Shown: positions 1 to 5,158 of the stretch, one piece after another
How the letters are laid out: each line of letters begins with the position of its first letter
Position numbering within the stretch: position 1 is the stretch's first letter
Assembly (NCBI GenBank): GCA_946886245.1
Contig: CAMPIF010000175.1
Location: 1 to 8,160, forward strand
Direction: 5' to 3'
From: Ectopseudomonas composti
GTDB taxonomy: Bacteria > Pseudomonadota > Gammaproteobacteria > Pseudomonadales > Pseudomonadaceae
DNA: 8,160 nt
Position numbers and translations under genes: made by a program
Notes under the pieces: generated by a model
Databases searched by the model: none
What the model was told of the DNA's origin: nothing
What the model saw: the letters and a program-made list of their open reading frames with translations, nothing else

Positions 1-747
1 AACGCCTTCGCCGAAGGCAACCGCGCCATGGTCTACTTCACCGCCAAGCAGGTGGACATCGTCCAGCACAGCCAGGATGAAGAAGAGAAGAAAGCCGCCG
101 ACGAACTGCTGGCCTTCCTGACTCCGATCGCCAAGGCCTTCATGACCGAGGTGGGCTTCGAAGCTGCTTCCCACGGCATGCAGATCTACGGTGGCCACGG
201 CTTCATCAGCGAGTGGGGCATGGAGCAGAACCTGCGCGACTGCCGCATCTCGATGATGTACGAAGGCACCACCGGCGTTCAGGCACTCGACCTGCTGGGC
301 CGCAAGGTGCTGATGACTCAGGGCGGCGCTCTGAAGAACTTCACCAAGATCGTGCACAAGTTCTGCCAGGCCAACGAAGGCAAGGATTCCGTCAAGGAAT
401 TCGTCGAGCCGCTGGCCAAGCTGAACAAGGAGTGGGGCGACATCACCATGAAGATCGGCATGGCCGCGATGAAAGATCGCGAAGAAGTCGGTGCCGCCTC
501 CGTGGACTACCTGATGTACTCCGGCTACGCCTGCCTGGCCTACTTCTGGGCCGACATGGCGCGTCTGGCTGCCGAGAAGCTGGCTGCCGGTACTGATGAC
601 GAGGCCTTCTACAAGGCCAAGCTGCAGACCGCTCGCTTCTATTTCGCGCGCATCCTGCCGCGTACCCGTACGCATGTCGAAGCCATGCTGTCGGGCGCCA
701 GCAACCTGATGGAGATGGAAGAGGAGCATTTCGCGCTCGGCTTCTAA
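1..747 (+). CDS. FadE-type acyl-CoA dehydrogenase, C-terminal part (5' end outside window)
   Basis: This is the last 248 residues of a flavoprotein that oxidises acyl-CoA to trans-2-enoyl-CoA in beta-oxidation. The frame is open from base 1, so the ATG at 28 is internal and not a start. Visible parts are the end of the alpha-helical C-terminal dehydrogenase domain, with the GGHGFISEWG segment and the MYEGTTGVQ motif whose Glu (codon 262-264) matches the catalytic base of medium-chain acyl-CoA dehydrogenase. A further C-terminal extension ends in a TARFYFARILPR block. That extension marks the ~600-residue subfamily (PA0506/PA0508-like, also DmdC), not the ~380-residue type. It is clearly paralogous to the complete gene starting at 2508. 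The terminator at 926-961 closes the unit. Chain-length preference cannot be read from this fragment. Some databases label such proteins 3-methylmercaptopropionyl-CoA dehydrogenase; without dmd neighbours, fatty acyl-CoA is the likelier substrate. Confidence 0.93.
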   Translation, partial: NAFAEGNRAMVYFTAKQVDIVQHSQDEEEKKAADELLAFLTPIAKAFMTEVGFEAASHGMQIYGGHGFISEWGMEQNLRDCRISMMYEGTTGVQALDLLGRKVLMTQGGALKNFTKIVHKFCQANEGKDSVKEFVEPLAKLNKEWGDITMKIGMAAMKDREEVGAASVDYLMYSGYACLAYFWADMARLAAEKLAAGTDDEAFYKAKLQTARFYFARILPRTRTHVEAMLSGASNLMEMEEEHFALGF

Positions 748-902
748 GACCCTGTTTATGATCTGCTGCGCGTCGGCCCTGCTGCGTTAAAAACAGGCTC
801 GGACTGCTCATTTACAGCTCGTAAAGTCGAGCGCGACTCCGACCGCTCCTCGCCTGTTTTTGCCTTGCATGGCTCTAGCTCGCGAGATCGTAAACAGGCT
901 CT
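747..902. repeat. 156-bp palindromic, MITE-like intergenic repeat
   Basis: The ends are 18-bp inverted repeats: AGACCCTGTTTATGATCT at 747-764 against the complement of 885-902, with two mismatches. Nested inside is a perfect 10-bp inverted pair, AAAAACAGGC (789-798) and GCCTGTTTTT (852-861). Near the middle is a small hairpin, TTTAC-AGCTC-GTAAA (811-825). The first base is the last base of the acyl-CoA dehydrogenase stop codon. No transposase is encoded. The structure fits a non-autonomous palindromic element (MITE or ERIC/REP-like class), and the sequence resembles intergenic repeats I recall from pseudomonads, but copy number cannot be judged from one window. If transcribed, the element would fold into a long stem in the 3' untranslated region, upstream of the terminator. 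Confidence 0.6.
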
Positions 903-925
903 AGGCCATCTTCATTCGGTTGAAT

Positions 926-961
926 GACAACGCCGCCCCTCGGGGCGGCGTTGTCGTTTTT
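926..961 (+). terminator. Strong intrinsic terminator after acyl-CoA dehydrogenase
   Basis: A perfect 14-bp stem is formed by GACAACGCCGCCCC (926-939) and GGGGCGGCGTTGTC (942-955) with a two-base nominal loop (in practice C-TC-G). It is followed by GTTTTT, with the T run at 957-961. The very GC-rich stem and T tract are those of a Rho-independent terminator. It lies 179 nt after the stop codon because the palindromic repeat intervenes. Confidence 0.9.
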
Positions 962-1023
962 GCGCGGGGCACTGAAGGGAATGTCGCATCCTGTCGCTGT
1001 TTTCAACAGTCGAAGCAGGCAGA

Positions 1024-2343
1024 ATGCCTTCATCTCTCGCAAAGGATGTCAGCGTGATCCGTCCGGCCAATCTGCGCCTCAGTCACTTCTTCTCGTCGCT
1101 GCCCTTGCTGGCCGGTGGGATCGTGGCTGCGCTGCTGCCGGTGCTGAGCGAGTTCTTCATCTCCCTGTTCAATGTATTGCCGACGCTGCTGTTGCTGCTC
1201 GGCGGTGCGTTCTGCCTGGTGTATGGCCGCCAGCGGGAAGTTTTTCTGCTGCTGGCGCTGTATGTCGGCTACTTCCTGCTGGATATCCAGGTCGATCACT
1301 TTCGTGACAACGGCCAGGTACGGGGCGACGCAGCTCTGGTCTTCCACCTGATCTGCCTGTTGCTACCGCTGCTCTACGCCCTCTACGGCTGCTGGGAGGA
1401 GCGCTCGCACCTGGCGCAGGACATGTTCGCCCGCGCCCTGGTCCTGCTGGCGGTCAGCGCGGTGGCCTTGGGCCTGGCGCGCCGTTATCCACAGGGCATC
1501 GCCGACTGGTTGGCACAGATTCACTGGCCGTCGCTGCACGGCGCCTGGATGAACCTGGCGCAACTGGTCTACCTGGCGTTCCTGCTCGCGTTCATCGCTC
1601 TGTCCGTGCAGTACCTGCGCAAGCCCAGGCCGCTGCACGCGGCGCAAGGGGTGGGGTTGTGCGGGCTGCTGTGGATGTTGCCGCAGGTGTTCATCCTGGC
1701 CAACGCGTTGCAGGTGATGATCAGCATGGTGATGCTCATGCTGGTTGCCGCCGTGGCGCACGAGGCCTACCAGATGGCCTTCCGTGACGAGCTCACCGGA
1801 CTGCCGGGGCGGCGTGCGCTCAATGAGCGCCTGCAGCGCCTGGGGCGCGACTACGTGATTGCCATGGTCGACGTCGATCACTTCAAGAAATTCAACGACA
1901 CCCACGGCCATGATGTCGGTGATCAGGTGTTGCGTCTGGTCGCCGGTCAGCTGCGCAAGGTTGGTGGCGGTGGCAAGGCCTATCGCTATGGCGGTGAAGA
2001 GTTCACCTTGCTGTTTCCCGGCAAGAGCGTGGAGCAATCCATCCCGCACATCGAGGCAGTGCGTCTGGCCATCGAGCAGTACCGCATGCAACTGCGCGAC
2101 CCGCAAAGCCGCCCGCGTGATGACCGTGAAGGCAAGCAGCGCCGGGCCGGCAAGGCTGCCGGCGAGGTATCGGTGACGGTGAGCATGGGCGTCGCCGAGC
2201 GTCAGGCCGAGCAGCGCACGCCACAGGAGGTCATCAAGGAAGCGGACAAGGCGCTGTACAGTGCCAAGGCGGCAGGGCGCAATTGCATCCGTAGCGCCGG
2301 GCAGCGCCGTGGGGCGGTTAAGCTGGCCGCCGGGCGCGAATAG
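1024..2343 (+). CDS. Membrane-anchored GGDEF diguanylate cyclase
   Basis: This predicted inner-membrane enzyme joins two GTP into cyclic di-GMP. Residues ~25-250 hold about eight hydrophobic helices (roughly 27-50, 51-68, 72-90, 103-122, 137-152, 176-198, 208-226, 228-248), an integral sensory region of no domain type I can name. The GGDEF domain follows directly: RDELTGLPGRRAL (254-266), DVDHFKKFND (283-292) with Mg-binding D283, GHDVGD (295-300), the active-site GGEEF (323-327) and VSMGVAE (386-392). The inhibitory I-site RxxD, expected at 314-317, reads GGGG, so feedback inhibition by product is probably missing. A charged ~25-residue insert (357-381) precedes the strand at 383-389. Start: the ATG at 1024 has only a weak AGG four bases away. 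A GTG at 1054 has AAAGGA at seven bases and would give a protein ten residues shorter, keeping every helix, so it is a serious alternative. No EAL domain is present. The gene lies between two fadE paralogues in its own unit. Confidence 0.92.
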   Translation: MPSSLAKDVSVIRPANLRLSHFFSSLPLLAGGIVAALLPVLSEFFISLFNVLPTLLLLLGGAFCLVYGRQREVFLLLALYVGYFLLDIQVDHFRDNGQVRGDAALVFHLICLLLPLLYALYGCWEERSHLAQDMFARALVLLAVSAVALGLARRYPQGIADWLAQIHWPSLHGAWMNLAQLVYLAFLLAFIALSVQYLRKPRPLHAAQGVGLCGLLWMLPQVFILANALQVMISMVMLMLVAAVAHEAYQMAFRDELTGLPGRRALNERLQRLGRDYVIAMVDVDHFKKFNDTHGHDVGDQVLRLVAGQLRKVGGGGKAYRYGGEEFTLLFPGKSVEQSIPHIEAVRLAIEQYRMQLRDPQSRPRDDREGKQRRAGKAAGEVSVTVSMGVAERQAEQRTPQEVIKEADKALYSAKAAGRNCIRSAGQRRGAVKLAAGRE

Positions 2344-2404
2344 TTGCGTTGGCAGACGAGCGGTCGGCAGGGGCTTTCCTTGTCCTCGGTCAAGCAGATA
2401 GTTG

Positions 2405-2454
2405 GTGACCTGGCGTGAACTATTGGTCACAACAAGACCCTATGTGTCTATAAA
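2405..2454 (+). promoter_or_regulatory. Candidate promoter and inverted repeat upstream of acyl-CoA dehydrogenase
   Basis: A -10-like TATAAA (2449-2454, five of six to consensus) lies 17 bp after GTCACA (2426-2431, four of six to TTGACA). Overlapping the -35 is one arm of a perfect 6-bp inverted repeat, GTGACC (2405-2410) and GGTCAC (2425-2430), separated by 14 bp. The arms could bind a dimeric regulator or simply be chance. The pattern does not match the PsrA or FadR sites I know. This 164-nt gap (2344-2507) has no clear terminator for the upstream GGDEF gene, so read-through is possible. Confidence 0.35.
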
Positions 2455-2507
2455 GTTGTTCAAGTAAACTCGGTCCTCTCACGTAAGTCCGTTTTTGAGG
2501 ATGTGTC

Positions 2508-4286
2508 ATGGCCGATTACAAAGCCCCCTTGCGCGACATGCGCTTCGTGCTCAATGAAGTATTCGAAGTCTCCAAGCTCTGGGCCGAGCTGCCGGCCCTG
2601 GCCGAGGTGGTCGATGCCGATACCGCCAGCGCCATTCTGGAAGAAGCAGGCAAGGTCACCGCAGGCAGCATCGCCCCGCTGAACCGCAGCGGTGACGAAG
2701 AAGGCTGCTCCTGGGAAGGCGGTGCGGTGAAAACCCCGGCCGGTTTCCCCGAGGCCTACCAGACCTACGCCGAGGGTGGCTGGGTCGGTGTTGGCGGTTC
2801 GCCGGAGTTCGGCGGCATGGGCATGCCCAAGGTGATCGGCGCCCAGGTCGAGGAGATGGTCAATTCGGCCAACCTGTCCTTCGGCCTGTATCCGATGCTG
2901 ACCGCCGGCGCCTGCCTGTCGATCCTCAACCACGCCAGTGAAGAGCTGAAGGCGCAGTACCTGCCGAACATGTATGCCGGTGTCTGGGCGGGTTCCATGT
3001 GCCTGACCGAGCCGCACGCCGGCACCGACTTAGGGATAATCCGTACCAAGGCCGAGCCCCAGGCAGATGGCAGCTACAAGATCAGCGGCACCAAGATCTT
3101 CATCACCGGCGGTGAGCACGATCTGACCGAGAACATCATCCACCTGGTGCTGGCCAAGCTGCCCGACGCGCCGGCCGGGCCGAAAGGCATCTCGCTGTTC
3201 ATCGTGCCCAAGGTCATGGTCAATGCCGACGGCTCGCTGGGTGAGAAGAACGCGCTGGGCTGCGGCTCCATCGAGCACAAGATGGGCATCAAGGCCTCGG
3301 CCACCTGCGTGATGAACTTCGACGGCGCCACCGGTTACCTGGTTGGCGAAGTGAACAAGGGCCTCAATGCCATGTTCACCATGATGAACTACGAGCGCCT
3401 GGGCGTTGGCATCCAGGGCCTGGCGCTGGGCGAGCGCAGCTACCAGAGCGCCATCGAGTATGCCCGCGAGCGCATCCAGAGCCGCGCGCCGACCGGCCCG
3501 GTGGCCAAGGACAAAGCGGCTGACCCGATCATCGTGCATCCGGACGTGCGCCGCATGCTGCTGACCATGAAGGCGCTGAACGAGGGCGGTCGCGCCTTCT
3601 CCAGCTATGTCGCCATGCAGCTGGACACCGCCAAGTACAGTGAGGACAAGGAAACCGCCAAGCGCGCCGACGAGCTGGTGGCGCTGCTGACCCCGGTGGC
3701 CAAGGCCTTCCTCACCGACATGGCGCTGGAAACCACCGTGCATGGTCAGCAGATCTTCGGCGGCCATGGTTTCATCCGCGAGTGGGGGCAGGAGCAGCTG
3801 GTTCGCGACTGCCGCATCACCCAGATCTACGAAGGCACCAACGGCATCCAGTCGCTGGATCTGATGGGGCGCAAGATCGTCGGCAGCGGCGGCAGCTTCT
3901 ACAAGCACCTGGCCGACGAGATCAAGGCCTTCATCGCTGCGGCCGACGCCAACCTCGACGAGTTCACCAAGCCACTGGCAGCCGCCGTGCAGAACCTCGA
4001 TGACTTGACTGCCTGGGTGCTGGATCGCGCGAAGAACAACCCCAACGAGATCGGCGCGGCCTCGGTGGAGTACCTGCAGGTGTTCGGCTACACCGCCTAC
4101 GCCTACATGTGGGCATTGATGGCGCGTGCTGCGCTTGGCAAGGAAGCGCAGGACGAGTTCTACGCCAGCAAGCTGGGCACCGCGCGTTTCTACTTCGCTC
4201 GCCTGCTGCCGCGCATCCACTCGTTGAGTGCGTCGGTCAAGGCGGGCAGCGAATCGCTGTACCTGCTGGATGCTGCGCAGTTCTGA
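2508..4286 (+). CDS. FadE-type acyl-CoA dehydrogenase, 592 residues, complete
   Basis: This FAD enzyme catalyses the first step of beta-oxidation, acyl-CoA to trans-2-enoyl-CoA, passing electrons to electron-transfer flavoprotein. The layout is that of the ~600-residue subfamily: a short N-terminal helix unit (MADYKAPLRDMRFVLNEVFE, 1-20), N-terminal helical domain (~40-160), beta domain with CLTEPHAGTDLG (165-176) and KIFITGGEHD (196-205), C-terminal helical domain with GGHGFIREWG (418-427) and YEGTNGIQ (441-448; E442 is the predicted catalytic base), and a C-terminal extension (~470-592) with TARFYFARLLPR (558-569). The ATG has TGAGGA six bases upstream (2496-2501), a good ribosome binding site. 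Closest relatives I know are Pseudomonas PA0506/PA0508-type proteins; DmdC shares the fold, so sequence alone does not settle the substrate. Paralogous to the gene ending at 747. A short AT-rich patch with rare TTA and ATA codons sits at L175-I177. Convergent with hutD. Confidence 0.95.
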   Translation: MADYKAPLRDMRFVLNEVFEVSKLWAELPALAEVVDADTASAILEEAGKVTAGSIAPLNRSGDEEGCSWEGGAVKTPAGFPEAYQTYAEGGWVGVGGSPEFGGMGMPKVIGAQVEEMVNSANLSFGLYPMLTAGACLSILNHASEELKAQYLPNMYAGVWAGSMCLTEPHAGTDLGIIRTKAEPQADGSYKISGTKIFITGGEHDLTENIIHLVLAKLPDAPAGPKGISLFIVPKVMVNADGSLGEKNALGCGSIEHKMGIKASATCVMNFDGATGYLVGEVNKGLNAMFTMMNYERLGVGIQGLALGERSYQSAIEYARERIQSRAPTGPVAKDKAADPIIVHPDVRRMLLTMKALNEGGRAFSSYVAMQLDTAKYSEDKETAKRADELVALLTPVAKAFLTDMALETTVHGQQIFGGHGFIREWGQEQLVRDCRITQIYEGTNGIQSLDLMGRKIVGSGGSFYKHLADEIKAFIAAADANLDEFTKPLAAAVQNLDDLTAWVLDRAKNNPNEIGAASVEYLQVFGYTAYAYMWALMARAALGKEAQDEFYASKLGTARFYFARLLPRIHSLSASVKAGSESLYLLDAAQF

Positions 4287-4308
4287 TCACGCCGCATCGT
4301 CTAAATGA

Positions 4309-4334
4309 GCCCCGGCCCGCGTGCCGGGGCTTTT
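4309..4334 (+). terminator. Intrinsic terminator between converging acyl-CoA dehydrogenase and hutD
   Basis: A perfect 8-bp stem, GCCCCGGC (4309-4316) and GCCGGGGC (4323-4330), with loop CCGCGT and followed by TTTT (4331-4334). It lies 22 nt after the acyl-CoA dehydrogenase stop. In the opposite direction it lies just beyond the hutD stop, followed by CTCATTT, a poorer T tract, so it may also act on the hutD transcript, though less efficiently. Confidence 0.85.
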
Positions 4335-4338
4335 CATT

Positions 4339-4932
4339 TCAGGAGGTGCACGGATTCAGCCTGGTCACGTAGAGCAGGGCGGGTCGTTGCGCGTGCAGGT
4401 GCAACTGGCCGGGCTCATTCTCGATCAGCAGGCCATTGCCCGCTGCGAGGTGGTGCATCGCGCCGCCTGCATTCACTTCGACTGCGTCCAGGGCGGCATT
4501 CCACAGCAGCAGTACCGCTGCATCGTTCTCCAGCCCCTGCGTTCCCTGCCATTTCATCACCTGCAACTCATGCTTCCAAACGTCGCGTCGAGTCATCAGG
4601 TTGAGATCGGTGATCGGGCCGTCCAGCAACTGGGCGCTGATCGCCTCTTCGCCGTCGAACACCGCTATGGCGCCACCGCTGAGCAGTATTTCGCGCTGCC
4701 CGTCGGCGCGTTGCAGGCACACGCCATTACCGGCGAGCACGGCCAGGCTGCGGTCGATGCTCGGGAAGCTGGAAAAGGCACCATCCACCTCAACCTGAGC
4801 AGTGCTGATGCGCCAGGCGAAATCCTCCAGGTCGGCATCCGCTGGCGAAATGGCCAATTCCACGGTGGAGCCACCACCGTTCTTCCAGGGCATCGCGCGG
4901 GCAGTTGCGGGGTCGAGCAGGGTGCAGGGCAT
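4339..4932 (-). CDS. hutD: HutD family cupin protein, histidine utilisation
   Basis: A 197-residue cytosolic protein of the HutD family, a bicupin fold known from the P. aeruginosa structure. In P. fluorescens HutD has been described as a governor that caps hut expression during growth on histidine or urocanate; its precise ligand chemistry is not firmly known. Visible family motifs are MPWKNGGGSTVELA (14-27), FAWRIS (38-43), FPSIDRSLAVL (56-66) and FDGEEAI...LLDGPITDLNLMTRR (92-116). The open frame continues upstream to 5265, but the ATG at 4932 is preferred: GGAG lies five bases before it, family homology begins there, and anything longer would run through both operators. It stands alone, divergent from hutI, whereas in better-known pseudomonads hutD follows hutC in the main cluster. 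The operator at 4944-4955 sits two bases beyond its ribosome binding site. Confidence 0.93.
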   Translation of the reverse strand: MPCTLLDPATARAMPWKNGGGSTVELAISPADADLEDFAWRISTAQVEVDGAFSSFPSIDRSLAVLAGNGVCLQRADGQREILLSGGAIAVFDGEEAISAQLLDGPITDLNLMTRRDVWKHELQVMKWQGTQGLENDAAVLLLWNAALDAVEVNAGGAMHHLAAGNGLLIENEPGQLHLHAQRPALLYVTRLNPCTS

Positions 4933-4942
4933 GATCACTCCA

Positions 4943-4971
4943 AATGTATATACATAGTGACTGGGCGACAA
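4943..4971 (-). promoter_or_regulatory. Candidate sigma70 promoter of hutD
   Basis: On the minus strand, TTGTCG (4966-4971, four of six) and TACATT (4943-4948, four of six) are separated by exactly 17 bp. The -10 falls inside the 12-bp operator palindrome, the usual geometry for repression. The start of transcription would fall very close to the ribosome binding site, leaving almost no leader, which weakens this call. Confidence 0.3.
4944..4955. promoter_or_regulatory. HutC-type operator, hutD side
   Basis: ATGTATATACAT is a perfect 12-bp palindrome containing TGTATATACA, the core I know for HutC, the urocanate-responsive GntR-family repressor of Pseudomonas hut genes. It lies directly upstream of the hutD Shine-Dalgarno sequence (4938-4941 on the plus strand), so binding would block initiation there. 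The AT-rich palindrome stands out in GC-rich surroundings. The hutC gene itself is not in the window. Confidence 0.72.
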
Positions 4972-4979
4972 ACGGTTCC

Positions 4980-5085
4980 GATCACAAGGTCGGCGAAGCT
5001 GTCTCCAGACAGAGGCCGGTAACGCTCTATTCAGGGTATCAAGCCTTACTGCATATGCCTTGTCTGGTCGTGTGATCACAAGGTC
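4980..5085 (+). repeat. 12-bp direct repeat in the hutD-hutI control region
   Basis: GATCACAAGGTC occurs exactly at 4980-4991 and again at 5074-5085, start-to-start distance 94 bp. The second copy begins inside a perfect 10-bp palindrome, TGTGATCACA (5071-5080). Both copies lie between the two HutC-type operators. Between them, at 4999-5012, is CTGTCT-CC-AGACAG, another short inverted repeat. The function is unknown; recognition by a regulator is inference. Confidence 0.5.
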
Positions 5086-5102
5086 AGGTTGTTGCTCTCG
5101 GC

Positions 5103-5131
5103 TTGACGCCGATTCGATCCACTCATATTGT
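5103..5131 (+). promoter_or_regulatory. Candidate sigma70 promoter of hutI-hutG-yjiH unit
   Basis: TTGACG (5103-5108, five of six to TTGACA) and TATTGT (5126-5131, four of six) are separated by exactly 17 bp. The -10 overlaps the operator at 5128-5139, so repressor and RNA polymerase would compete. Transcription would start near 5138, about 20 nt before the first hutI ATG. No sigma54 (-24/-12) element was seen here, unlike the CbrB-dependent hutU promoter described in P. fluorescens. Confidence 0.5.
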
Positions 5132-5139
5132 ATATACAA
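5128..5139. promoter_or_regulatory. HutC-type operator, hutI side
   Basis: TTGTATATACAA is a perfect 12-bp palindrome with the same TGTATATACA core as the site at 4944-4955. It overlaps the -10 of the candidate hutI promoter and ends 19 nt before the hutI ATG. The centres of the two operators are 184 bp apart, so bridging of the two sites by repressor dimers is conceivable but not shown. Confidence 0.75.
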
Positions 5140-5158
5140 ATAAAGCAGAGAGAATCCC

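Noticed and set aside
997..1009. CTGTT-TTC-AACAG inverted repeat upstream of the cyclase gene as an operator or hairpin.
   Set aside because: Five-base arms are too short to separate from chance, and no promoter is visible beside it.
3031..3039. TAGGGATAA resembles half of the I-SceI homing endonuclease site.
   Set aside because: Only nine of the eighteen bases match, within a conserved coding segment; coincidence.
3030..4220. Long minus-strand ORF opposite the complete acyl-CoA dehydrogenase.
   Set aside because: Shadow of the GC-biased coding strand; no recognisable family and no ribosome site.
5071..5080. TGTGATCACA as a Vfr/CRP site.
   Set aside because: The half-sites TGTGA and TCACA abut without the six-base spacer that CRP-type proteins need.
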